Below, in pieces: positions 7,280 to 15,178 of a DNA stretch of 37,385 bases. The position numbers and the translations under genes were made by a program. Origin of the DNA: Streptomyces sp. YS415 (GTDB lineage: Bacteria > Actinomycetota > Actinomycetes > Streptomycetales > Streptomycetaceae); contig NZ_JAMJFL010000045.1 in assembly GCF_023544665.1 (NCBI RefSeq), positions 1-37,385 of the forward strand, given 5' to 3'. How positions within the stretch are numbered: the stretch's first letter is position 1; every line of letters starts with the position of its first letter. The notes under the pieces were generated by a model. That model was not told the DNA's origin. It saw nothing but the letters and a program-made list of their open reading frames with translations, and did not search any database.

Positions 7280-10200
7280 TTGCGGCACTTGACCGTACGC
7301 GCCGCGGCCACCGCCGGCGTGCTCGCGCTGGGGCTCGGGCTCACGCCGATGCTCGCCTCGCAAGCCGCAGCGGAGGCCCCCGCACAGGTGGATGTCACGC
7401 CCAACTGGCGTGCTCTGCCCCGTGCGGACTCGCTGGGCTCCTTCGGCACGAGCGGGTTCGTGCACTCGCCCGAGGACGCCGATCCGCACTCCGGGCAGGA
7501 GTTCCAGTGGACCCGGTTCGACACCGGGGAGACGACCACGCTGCTCGGCCACGGCAACAACGACGAGGCCGGCTTCGCCGAGTTCGGCGTCGAGTCGGAT
7601 TACGTGGCCCACCATCACCTCGGCTGGATCGACATCCGGAACATGGCGGACGGCACCGCGCGCCGGTTCACCGTGCCCCACGGCTCCGGAGACCTCTTCA
7701 AGGGCCTGGTCGGCGGCACCGTCCTGGTGCAGGACTACACGGACGCCGAACTGCAGACGGTGGACAGCTGGTACCTTCTGCCCGCTGACAACCCGGTGGC
7801 CGACGCCAAGGTCACCGTTACCGGCTGGCCCGAGGGCACGGACCTGAGGAACGTGCGGCTGGTCGCGGGAGACTCCAGGGAGGCCGTCGTACGGTTCACC
7901 GGTTCGACCGGCGACGCGGAGTACGGCCCGTACGACCGGCTCGGCCTGATCGATCTCCGTACTGGGCAGCTGCGCACCCTCCTCGCGGATACCGGCTGGA
8001 CCTCTTCCATCGCCGTCGCCGGGGACCGCCTGCTCTGGATCGACACCGAGCGGGTGGCGCACGTGCGCTCCCGCTCCGACCTGGACGCGCCCGAGCGGAC
8101 CTTCCCGGTCCCGGCCGACCTCGACATCTCCAAGATCGGTCTGCTCGACGGCTGGCTGCTGGCCTTCACGAACACCGAGGGCACGGACGCGGCGCTGCAG
8201 CGGAACCTGGTCGCCGTGTCGTTCGGGCAGGAGCGGCGAATCCTCCTGGAGAAGGCCGACAAGGAGGCCGTGCAGATCGCGGGTGGCGGGGTCGCCGTGA
8301 TCGGCGGGACCTCCTCGGCCGACTGGTATCTGCAGAAGGCGACGGTCGGCGAGGACGGTCTGCCGCGCCTGGAGAAGGTGCGGCGCCTCGCTCCTGTCGC
8401 GGCTGACATCGACGCGATCGCGCTGAGTGCGGGCACGCTCTCCACCGTCGAGACGGACGGCCCGCAGGGCGCCGGCTTCTACCACCGCACCGTCAGCCCG
8501 GCACAGGCGCCCACCGCCGTGTCCGCCCCGGTGTGGGCGGGACGGGAGAGCGGGCGCACGTACGACTACACCGCGTGCGGGCAGATGCGGTGCACCCAGC
8601 TCTTCAACAGCGGTGACGGGCGCAGTGTCTACCAGGTCCGCACCTACGAATCGGGCCCCGCCCAGGTCGAGATCGTCGGCCGGCGTGGACCCGACCAGGC
8701 AGACCGGGCGCTGACCGGCGATTTCGACGGGTGGCTCACGGACTCCACCGGGCGGTACGCCGTCTACCAGAGCGGTCGGCCGATGGTGCCCGGGATGCCG
8801 GTGGAGGACGGGAAGACCATCGTCGTGGACCTCGGCACCGGATCGGTTGTCGACCAGCGGGCGCAGACCGGTGCGACGGTGTGGGGCGCCACGCTCTACG
8901 CGGGCACGGCGACGGCCGGAACCGTGGCCACCAAGGATCTCGCGACCGGCAAGGACACCGGGCCCCTCGACACCGGCGCCCCCTGTGTGCCCGTCGAACT
9001 GCAGAGCGCGGGACCGTGGCTGTACTGGACCTGTGAGCAGTTCCGCCAGCACGGCGTGGTCAATGTGCGGACCGGTGCGAAGATCGCACTGCCCGCCGGC
9101 CGTGGCGGCCTGCTCGGCGACGGCTACTTCGTCAACCAGCGCTACACCGGCTCGAATCTGCGTCTGACGGAGTTCCAGAACGGCACTGCCGTCACCCGCG
9201 ACCTGGGCATCCCCATGTCCGTCGACGGCAGCGACACGCGCCGCCGGACCTGGGCCGTTGACCGGTTCGGCGGCGGCATCGCCTATGTCGACAAGGAGAA
9301 CGTCGTCCACGTCGTGGCCAGTGGCGTGAACGCCTCTCCGCTGACCGCGACCCAGGCCGTCGCGTCGGCGGCGTTCAAGGCGGCAGACACCTGGAAGGCT
9401 TCCTGGCAGCTGTCCAAGCCGGCGGCCTCCTGGAAGCTGACGCTGGCGTCGGCGAACGGAGCCGTCGTGCGCACCCTCGCCGGAGGCGAGGTCCGCGGGG
9501 CCATCACCGCGGTGTGGGACGGCAAGAACTCGGCCGGCTCCTACGCGCCGAACGGCACGTACTCCTGGACCCTCGTCGCTCAGCCCGCCGACGGCCAGGG
9601 CCCACCGCTCGGCGCGACCGGCAAGCTGGCCCTGTCGGGCGGAGCGGCGGTGCGTCACGACCATGTCGGCGGCGACGGCATCGGCGACCTGCTCACTCTG
9701 AACTCCTCGGGAGGCCTGACGTTCCACCGGGGTACGGGTTCGGGCAAGTTCGGCGAGAAGCTGACCGGCACCGGCTGGCCCACGACCGTCAAGGCCGTCC
9801 CCTTCGGCGACCTGAGCGGTGACCGCTGCAACGACGTCCTGGTCCGCTACAGCAGCGGCGCCCTGCGCCTGTACAAGCCGGGCTGCGGTTCGGCGGTCAA
9901 GCCGTCGACGCCGTACACGACGCTGGCGAGCAGCGGCTGGACCCAGTACGACGTGCTGACCTCGCCGGGTGACCTCAGCGGCGACGGCCGGCCGGACCTG
10001 CTGGCCCGCAACGCCTCCACCGGCGCCGTCTACCTCTACAAGGGCACCAGCACGGGCAAGCTCGCCGCCCGCGTGAAGCTCTACGACAACTGGAAGACGT
10101 ACAAGAAGATCGTGGGCGTCGGAGACATCACCGGGGACGGTAAAGCGGACCTGCTCGCCCAGGACAAGACCAACACGCTCTACCGCTACGACGGCAAGGG

Positions 10201-10420
10201 CGACGGCACCTTCGCCTCCCGGGTGAAGCTGTTCAGCAACTGGGGCGGCTCCTACAACACCGTCGTCGGCGTCGGCGACGTCACCGGCGACGGCAGGGCC
10301 GACCTCGTCTCCCGCGACACCAGCGGCTACCTGTGGCGCAACAGCGGCGACGGTAAGGGTTTCTTCGGCTCCCGCACGAAGATCGCGACCGGCTGGCAGG
10401 GGTACAAGGGCATTTTTTAG
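7280..10420 (+). CDS. secreted beta-propeller-like protein with FlgD-Ig-like and VCBS/FG-GAP repeats
   Basis: A 1046-residue protein from a TTG start at 7280, supported by AAGGGAG seven bases upstream. A Sec signal peptide (residues 1 to about 33, ending ASQAAAEA) marks export. The middle is WD/propeller-like beta-rich sequence. A FlgD-Ig-like segment follows (about 700-780, ending GTYSWTLVAQP). The last 250 residues hold five VCBS/FG-GAP-type repeats with calcium-binding DxxGDGxxD loops (for example GDITGDGKADLL and GDVTGDGRADLV). Such proteins act outside the cell in binding or adhesion; no catalytic motif is seen. Its ribosome site lies within the decayed tail of the upstream paralogue. 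Confidence 0.85.
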   Translation: MRHLTVRAAATAGVLALGLGLTPMLASQAAAEAPAQVDVTPNWRALPRADSLGSFGTSGFVHSPEDADPHSGQEFQWTRFDTGETTTLLGHGNNDEAGFAEFGVESDYVAHHHLGWIDIRNMADGTARRFTVPHGSGDLFKGLVGGTVLVQDYTDAELQTVDSWYLLPADNPVADAKVTVTGWPEGTDLRNVRLVAGDSREAVVRFTGSTGDAEYGPYDRLGLIDLRTGQLRTLLADTGWTSSIAVAGDRLLWIDTERVAHVRSRSDLDAPERTFPVPADLDISKIGLLDGWLLAFTNTEGTDAALQRNLVAVSFGQERRILLEKADKEAVQIAGGGVAVIGGTSSADWYLQKATVGEDGLPRLEKVRRLAPVAADIDAIALSAGTLSTVETDGPQGAGFYHRTVSPAQAPTAVSAPVWAGRESGRTYDYTACGQMRCTQLFNSGDGRSVYQVRTYESGPAQVEIVGRRGPDQADRALTGDFDGWLTDSTGRYAVYQSGRPMVPGMPVEDGKTIVVDLGTGSVVDQRAQTGATVWGATLYAGTATAGTVATKDLATGKDTGPLDTGAPCVPVELQSAGPWLYWTCEQFRQHGVVNVRTGAKIALPAGRGGLLGDGYFVNQRYTGSNLRLTEFQNGTAVTRDLGIPMSVDGSDTRRRTWAVDRFGGGIAYVDKENVVHVVASGVNASPLTATQAVASAAFKAADTWKASWQLSKPAASWKLTLASANGAVVRTLAGGEVRGAITAVWDGKNSAGSYAPNGTYSWTLVAQPADGQGPPLGATGKLALSGGAAVRHDHVGGDGIGDLLTLNSSGGLTFHRGTGSGKFGEKLTGTGWPTTVKAVPFGDLSGDRCNDVLVRYSSGALRLYKPGCGSAVKPSTPYTTLASSGWTQYDVLTSPGDLSGDGRPDLLARNASTGAVYLYKGTSTGKLAARVKLYDNWKTYKKIVGVGDITGDGKADLLAQDKTNTLYRYDGKGDGTFASRVKLFSNWGGSYNTVVGVGDVTGDGRADLVSRDTSGYLWRNSGDGKGFFGSRTKIATGWQGYKGIF

Positions 10421-10426
10421 CCAAGC

Positions 10427-10442
10427 TGTGATGCATGTCACG
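10427..10442. promoter_or_regulatory. Crp/Fnr-type operator-like palindrome
   Basis: TGTGA-N6-TCACG (10427-10442) matches the classical TGTGA-N6-TCACA Crp motif at nine of ten defined positions. It lies seven bases after the VCBS gene's stop and 27 nt before the permease ATG. Streptomyces Crp recognises a similar motif by family knowledge; occupancy here is inference. Confidence 0.4.
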
Positions 10443-10468
10443 TCCCTGGCGAGGGAATCGCTGGGGAC

Positions 10469-12019
10469 ATGACAGATGACGCCAAAGCGAGCGGGCCGTC
10501 GGACGGAAAGCTGTCCGACGAGGAGCGGCTGGCCCAGCTCGGCTACACGCAGGTTCTCGCCCGCCGCATGTCGGCGTTCTCCAATTACGCGGTCTCCTTC
10601 ACGATCATCTCGGTGCTGTCGGGCTGTCTGACGCTGTATCTGTTCGGCATGAACACCGGCGGCCCCGCCGTGATCACCTGGGGCTGGGTGGCCGTGGGCC
10701 TGATGACCCTGTTCGTGGGGCTGGCGATGGCCGAGATCTGCTCGGCGTACCCGACCTCCGCGGGTCTGTACTTCTGGGCCCACCGCCTGGCCCCGCCCCG
10801 GACCGCGGCCGCCTGGGCGTGGTTCACGGGCTGGTTCAACGTGCTGGGCCAGGTCGCGGTGACCGCCGGCATCGACTTCGGCGCCGCGTCCTTCCTCGGC
10901 GCGTACCTCAATCTCCAGTTCGGCTTCGAGGTGACCCCCGGCCGCACCATCCTGCTCTTCGCCGGGATCCTGGTCCTGCACGGCCTGCTGAACACCTTCG
11001 GCGTGCGGATCGTCGCGCTGCTGAACAGCGTGAGCGTGTGGTGGCACGTCGTCGGCGTCGCGGTCATCGTCGGCGCCCTGACCTTCGCACCGGACGAGCA
11101 CCGGTCGGCGTCCTTCGTCTTCGGCGAGTTCGTCAACAACACGGGCTGGGGCAGCAGCTTCTACGTCGTCCTGCTCGGCCTGCTGATGGCCCAGTACACC
11201 TTCACCGGCTACGACGCCTCCGCCCACATGACCGAGGAGACGCACAACGCCTCCACGGCCGGCCCGAAGGGCATCGTGCAGTCCATCTGGACGTCGTGGA
11301 TCGCCGGCTTCGTCCTCCTCCTCGGCTTCACCTTCGCCATCCAGTCCTACGAGGGGGCCCGCACCTCCCCGACCGGCGCGCCGCCTGCCCAGATCCTCCT
11401 CGACGCGGTGGGCGCGACCGCGGGCAAGCTGCTGCTGCTGGTCGTGATCGGGGCGCAGCTGTTCTGCGGGATGGCGTCGGTGACCGCCAACAGTCGCATG
11501 ATCTACGCCTTCTCGCGCGACGGGGCGCTGCCGTTCTCGCGGGTGTGGCACACGGTGAACCCGCGCACCCGCACACCCGTCGCGGCGGTCTGGCTGGCGG
11601 CGGGCGGGGCCCTGCTGCTGGGCCTGCCGTATCTGCTGAACGTGACGGCGTACGCGGCGGTGACGTCCATCGCCGTGATCGGCCTCTACATCGCCTACGT
11701 CATCCCGACCCTGCTGCGGCTGCGCAAGGGAGAGGCGTTCGAGCGGGGGCCCTGGCACCTGGGGCGCTGGTCGAGGGCGATCGGCGTGGTGGCGGTGGCG
11801 TGGGTCGGGGTGATCACGGTGCTGTTCATGCTGCCGCAGGTCTCCCCGGTGACCGCGGAGACCTTCAACTACGCCCCGGTCGCCGTCCTGGTCGTCCTCG
11901 GCTTCGCCGCCGCCTGGTGGCTGGCCTCGGCCCGGCACTGGTTCCTGAACCCGGAGCACGAGCGCACGATCGCCCGCGAGGCGGCCCGCGCGGACGCACC
12001 CGAACCGGTCGATCCGTAA
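10469..12019 (+). CDS. APC-superfamily amino acid permease
   Basis: A 516-residue protein with about 12 hydrophobic membrane segments between residues 40 and 490. The N-terminal signature LAQLGYTQVLARRMSAFSNY, followed by GMNTGGPAVITWGW and AEICSAYPTSAGLYFW, is typical of the amino acid/choline transporter branch of the APC superfamily (GABA and choline permease relatives). TGYDASAHMTEET in the middle is also a branch signature. It should import an amino acid or amine by cation symport; the substrate cannot be read from sequence. It is a single gene followed by tRNA-Lys. A Crp-like site lies just upstream, which would fit carbon or nitrogen control. Confidence 0.92.
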   Translation: MTDDAKASGPSDGKLSDEERLAQLGYTQVLARRMSAFSNYAVSFTIISVLSGCLTLYLFGMNTGGPAVITWGWVAVGLMTLFVGLAMAEICSAYPTSAGLYFWAHRLAPPRTAAAWAWFTGWFNVLGQVAVTAGIDFGAASFLGAYLNLQFGFEVTPGRTILLFAGILVLHGLLNTFGVRIVALLNSVSVWWHVVGVAVIVGALTFAPDEHRSASFVFGEFVNNTGWGSSFYVVLLGLLMAQYTFTGYDASAHMTEETHNASTAGPKGIVQSIWTSWIAGFVLLLGFTFAIQSYEGARTSPTGAPPAQILLDAVGATAGKLLLLVVIGAQLFCGMASVTANSRMIYAFSRDGALPFSRVWHTVNPRTRTPVAAVWLAAGGALLLGLPYLLNVTAYAAVTSIAVIGLYIAYVIPTLLRLRKGEAFERGPWHLGRWSRAIGVVAVAWVGVITVLFMLPQVSPVTAETFNYAPVAVLVVLGFAAAWWLASARHWFLNPEHERTIAREAARADAPEPVDP

Positions 12020-12082
12020 CCCTTCGCCCGCCGGACGCGGCCGTGTCACCGATACCCGATCGGAGTCCCGGCCCCGTCCGGC

Positions 12083-12088
12083 TATGCT
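12083..12088 (+). promoter_or_regulatory. -10 element of tRNA-Lys promoter
   Basis: TATGCT at 12083-12088 lies 20 nt before the tRNA and is identical to the -10 box of the Glu-Asp-Phe operon. No convincing -35 is seen. Confidence 0.4.
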
Positions 12089-12107
12089 CGGGGAGGCAAC
12101 ATCGCCT

Positions 12108-12180
12108 GGGCCCTTAGCTCAATTGGCAGAGCAGTGGACTTTTAATCCATTGGTTGTGGGTTCGAGTCCCACAGGGCCTA
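12108..12180 (+). tRNA. tRNA-Lys (TTT)
   Basis: The cloverleaf has acceptor GGGCCCT/AGGGCCT (first pair G-U), D arm GCTC/GAGC, anticodon stem GTGGA/TCCAT with loop CTTTTAA (anticodon TTT), and T stem GTGGG/CCCAC. The discriminator is A. It is transcribed alone. Confidence 0.97.
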
Positions 12181-12189
12181 CCGACAGTG

Positions 12190-12225
12190 CGGCGCCCAGA
12201 TCGGCTTCGGCCGGTCCGGGCGCCG
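12190..12225 (+). terminator. terminator of tRNA-Lys
   Basis: CGGCGCCC (12190-12197) pairs with GGGCGCCG (12218-12225). The inner arms GATCGGC/GCCGGTC continue the stem to a TTCG tetraloop, giving about 15 pairs with one mismatch. Confidence 0.85.
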
Positions 12226-12261
12226 TCGTGTTGTGCGGGATCAGGGGGGATCAGGCCGGGG

Positions 12262-12645
12262 TCACAGGGACGGGAGGGCCTGGGCCAGGGCCGTCACCGC
12301 CGCGGCCAGGGGGGCCACCGGTTCGGCGAAGGCCGTCAGGCGGTCCAGGGCCCGGCGCACCACGCCCGGCTCGGGGGTCGGCTCGTCCAGTTCCTCGCGG
12401 AGCCTGCGCAGCTCGGCCCGGGGGGTGTCCTGGTCGGGGAGGCCGGCGCGGTGTTCGTCCAGGAGGCGTTCGATCAGTTCCAGCCGGTCGTGGATCTGGG
12501 TGCGCTGGTCGGCCGTGAGGGACTGGAAGGAGACCTGGCCGGCGACGGCCCGGGCGCCGGGGCCCACGGCCTGGTTGGCGACCTGGCTCTGGCCGCCGTA
12601 CTGCTGGACGCCGAAGTTGGTGTTGTCGGCGGGCTGGTGAGGCAT
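12262..12645 (-). CDS. small protein with N-terminal NQAVG-type motif, function unknown
   Basis: A 127-residue protein. ATG 12645 has AAGGAG six bases upstream, and that site overlaps the stop of the upstream membrane protein gene (TAAGGAG), so the two are translationally coupled. Residues 10-32 form a Gly/Asn/Gln-rich stretch (NFGVQQYGG then ANQAVGPGARA) that is nearly repeated at the C-terminus of the upstream protein. The rest is helical and charged (LELIERLLDEH, ELRRLREELDE), then Ala/Leu-rich. It recalls small Streptomyces proteins of unknown-function families (possibly DUF5955-like, from memory). Function is unknown. Confidence 0.75.
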   Translation of the reverse strand: MPHQPADNTNFGVQQYGGQSQVANQAVGPGARAVAGQVSFQSLTADQRTQIHDRLELIERLLDEHRAGLPDQDTPRAELRRLREELDEPTPEPGVVRRALDRLTAFAEPVAPLAAAVTALAQALPSL

Positions 12646-12655
12646 CTGGTTCTCC

Positions 12656-14917
12656 TTACTTCGGGGCAGCGGCCGGGGCCGAAGCCGTGGCCGTCGCGGC
12701 GTCGGCCCGGGCGCCCTGTCCGACGGCCTGGTTGCCGACGACGCTGACCCCGCCGGTCTGCAGGACGCCGTGGTTGAGGATCGTCTGCGTCTGGGTGCGG
12801 AAGTCGGTGGTGTCCACCCCGTGCTCGTCCAGGAAGTCCCGTACGGCGGCCAGGGCGTGCCGGTCGAGGGCGGCGAACGCCCGCTCGGCGTCGACGCGTT
12901 GGAAGTGGTCGAGGTACTCGGTGCTCATCGCGTGCTCGCGGATGCTCAGCCGGGCGCCCCGGTCGAAGGCGGGGTCGGTCTTGGCGGCCGAGCGTTCCCG
13001 GCGCCGGCGGCGGGGTGCGCCCCACTCGCGCAGGGCGTCGCCCAGCACCGCCCGGGGCGACCCGAACAGGGCGCCGCCGCTGCGCCGCAGGGCCGACAGC
13101 AGCAGGCCCGCCCGGTGCGCGGAGGTGAGGACGTCCGGGAGGAGGTCGACGCCGCGCAGGTCCGGCCGGAGCGGGGTGAGGACGTGGCGGTCGCAGTGCA
13201 GGTGCAGGGTTCTGCCGACCACCGCGATGTGCAGCAGCTGACTGGGCACCACCGCCCCGCCCCACAGGGGCAGGTGCGCGGCCAGGCAGTGCCGGGCAGC
13301 GCCCTGCGGGTCCAGCGCGATGTCCCGTACGGCCGCCTCCGGGAGCCGGGCGGCGGGCGTCCTGATCAGGGCGGGCAGGAAGCGGGGGTCGCCGGCGATC
13401 CGGGTGCCGCTGACGAACACCCGGTCCTCCACCTCCAGCGCCGCGAGGCTCGGGCCGCCGTCGAGGGGCGGGGCGGCGGTGGCATGCCGTACGGCGGCCT
13501 CGCGCAGCCGGGCGCGCAGCCGCTCCACCACGTCCCAGGTGTCGAAGCCGGTGAGCGGGGTGCCGGGCCGCTCGGGCAGCAACGGCAGCGACAGGGACCA
13601 CTGCGACTGCCGTACGCCCTGGCCCACGAAGGGGGAGAAGCCGCTGTACACGGTGACATTGCCCGCCTGCGCCTTGGCCACCGCCCCTACGGCGGCGATC
13701 GCCCACGACTCCGCGGGCGCGGGCGCGGGCCCCGACTCCGGGACGAAGTTCTCGCGCCGCAGTGAGCCGCGCAGCCGCCGGTCGACGTCCAGCTCCTCCC
13801 GGGCCATCACCCAGTACGCCCACACCCCGCCCCCGATCACCGCCAGCAGCGGCGGGACACCGCGCGCGTAGGACCCGGCCAGCCAGCTCCACACCCCCGA
13901 CAGCGGCAGCGCGGAGAGGAACCGGCCGAACAGGATCCCGGCGAGCAGCAGTCCGGTGATCGTGGCGAGGAGCCACCGCAGGGCCGCCCCCGTGTCCACC
14001 GGCTCCCGGCCGCGGACGACGCGCCGCGGCGCCCGGGAGGCCTTGGCCAGCGCCTTGAAGGCGAGGTTGCCGAAGACGAGCCACAGCGGGCCGAAGGCGG
14101 CGATCAGCAGGTAGATCGCGACGAGCTGCCGGTCGCGCGCCCGGTGCAGTCGGCGGGCCGCCAGGCTGTGCCGGACGACGGGCACCAGGTCGACGCCGGG
14201 GGAGGGCGCGACCGCGCCCAGCTCGTCGCGCAGGACGTCGTCGACGACCCGGCGGGTGAACCCGGGGTCGGTGTAGGCGGCCGCGCACAGGTGGCGGGTG
14301 GTGTCGCCGGGCGCGGTGGCGCCCACGCCGCCGCCGGGGGCGTCCGGCCAGGAGGGCGCGGAGGATGCGGAGGGTGCCACGGTGCTGCTCCGTTCGCGGA
14401 TACGGGACAGGGCTGCGCGGGCGCCGGTCCCGCCGTACACGGCTGCCAGGGCCGTGCCCAGCAGCACCCCGAAGACGAGGCCGTCCACCACGAAGTGGAC
14501 GATCACCGCGTCCGAGGGGCCGCCGAAGAACATCAGGGACTCGTCGCCGTCGGCCGTCACGACCGCCCAGGACGCCACCGCCGCGACGAGCGAGAGGAGC
14601 ACGCCCGTGCCGAAGGCGGCGAGCCGCCGCAGGCCCGGGGAGGCGGGGCCACGGCCCACCAGCCGGGGTGCCAGGACGACACCGGTGAGCAGGATCACCA
14701 GAGCGGTGTTGCCCGCCAGGTAGAGGGGCTCGCTCGCGCCTTCCGAGCTGGGGGAAAGATCCCAGGTCAGGACGTACAGGGCGCGGTGCATCACGCTCAG
14801 CAGCGGGGTCTCCGGCCGGGCCTCGATCAGCGGCTCCCGCAGCCAGGGGCTGCCCAGCAGCACAAGTGCCCCGCACAGCAGGGCGGTTCTTCGGATCGAG
14901 CGCACTGATCGCCCCAC
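12656..14917 (-). CDS. polytopic membrane protein with cytosolic domain and C-terminal NQAVG-type motif
   Basis: A 753-residue protein. GTG 14917 has AGGGGG at good spacing. There are about seven hydrophobic segments (near residues 10-26, 68-87, 100-120, 135-160, 265-290, 325-345, 355-385), with a loop between 165 and 260. A large soluble region (390-710) follows, containing NVTVYSGFSPFVGQGV, a phrase I have seen in other Streptomyces membrane proteins of unknown role. The C-terminus (715-738) reads NHGVLQTGGVSV then GNQAVGQGARA, matching the N-terminal motif of the next gene at 17 of 24 positions. No enzyme motif is recognised. It forms an operon with the 127-residue protein, with a 10-nt gap. 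Confidence 0.78.
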   Translation of the reverse strand: MGRSVRSIRRTALLCGALVLLGSPWLREPLIEARPETPLLSVMHRALYVLTWDLSPSSEGASEPLYLAGNTALVILLTGVVLAPRLVGRGPASPGLRRLAAFGTGVLLSLVAAVASWAVVTADGDESLMFFGGPSDAVIVHFVVDGLVFGVLLGTALAAVYGGTGARAALSRIRERSSTVAPSASSAPSWPDAPGGGVGATAPGDTTRHLCAAAYTDPGFTRRVVDDVLRDELGAVAPSPGVDLVPVVRHSLAARRLHRARDRQLVAIYLLIAAFGPLWLVFGNLAFKALAKASRAPRRVVRGREPVDTGAALRWLLATITGLLLAGILFGRFLSALPLSGVWSWLAGSYARGVPPLLAVIGGGVWAYWVMAREELDVDRRLRGSLRRENFVPESGPAPAPAESWAIAAVGAVAKAQAGNVTVYSGFSPFVGQGVRQSQWSLSLPLLPERPGTPLTGFDTWDVVERLRARLREAAVRHATAAPPLDGGPSLAALEVEDRVFVSGTRIAGDPRFLPALIRTPAARLPEAAVRDIALDPQGAARHCLAAHLPLWGGAVVPSQLLHIAVVGRTLHLHCDRHVLTPLRPDLRGVDLLPDVLTSAHRAGLLLSALRRSGGALFGSPRAVLGDALREWGAPRRRRRERSAAKTDPAFDRGARLSIREHAMSTEYLDHFQRVDAERAFAALDRHALAAVRDFLDEHGVDTTDFRTQTQTILNHGVLQTGGVSVVGNQAVGQGARADAATATASAPAAAPK

Positions 14918-15178
14918 GACAACCCCCTGTCACACCCCCGGGCGCAGCACTGTACGTAGTCGAACGGCTGCGCACCAGCGGTCAGGGAGACATTCCGGTG
15001 TCGGCCAACTCGCGGCCCGACGTGGCCGGTTGGCGCTCTGCGGGGTCCGTCCGCCGCGCCGCCGCTCCGGGAACCGGGAGAGGTGGGTGAGGATGGAGCA
15101 GTACAGGTGCGGCAGGCCGGCGGCATGCCGGAGCCGCCCGCGCAGAACCTCAACCGAGCCGGTCCCGCTGGAGCGTCG

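Noticed and set aside
6918..7292. 124-codon frame before the secreted protein
   Set aside because: Only its end resembles a protein, and that is the frameshifted tail of a VCBS gene. Treated as a pseudogene.
7277..12049. Minus-strand 1590-codon open frame
   Set aside because: Antisense of the VCBS protein and the permease. The plus-strand genes have signal peptide, domains and ribosome sites.
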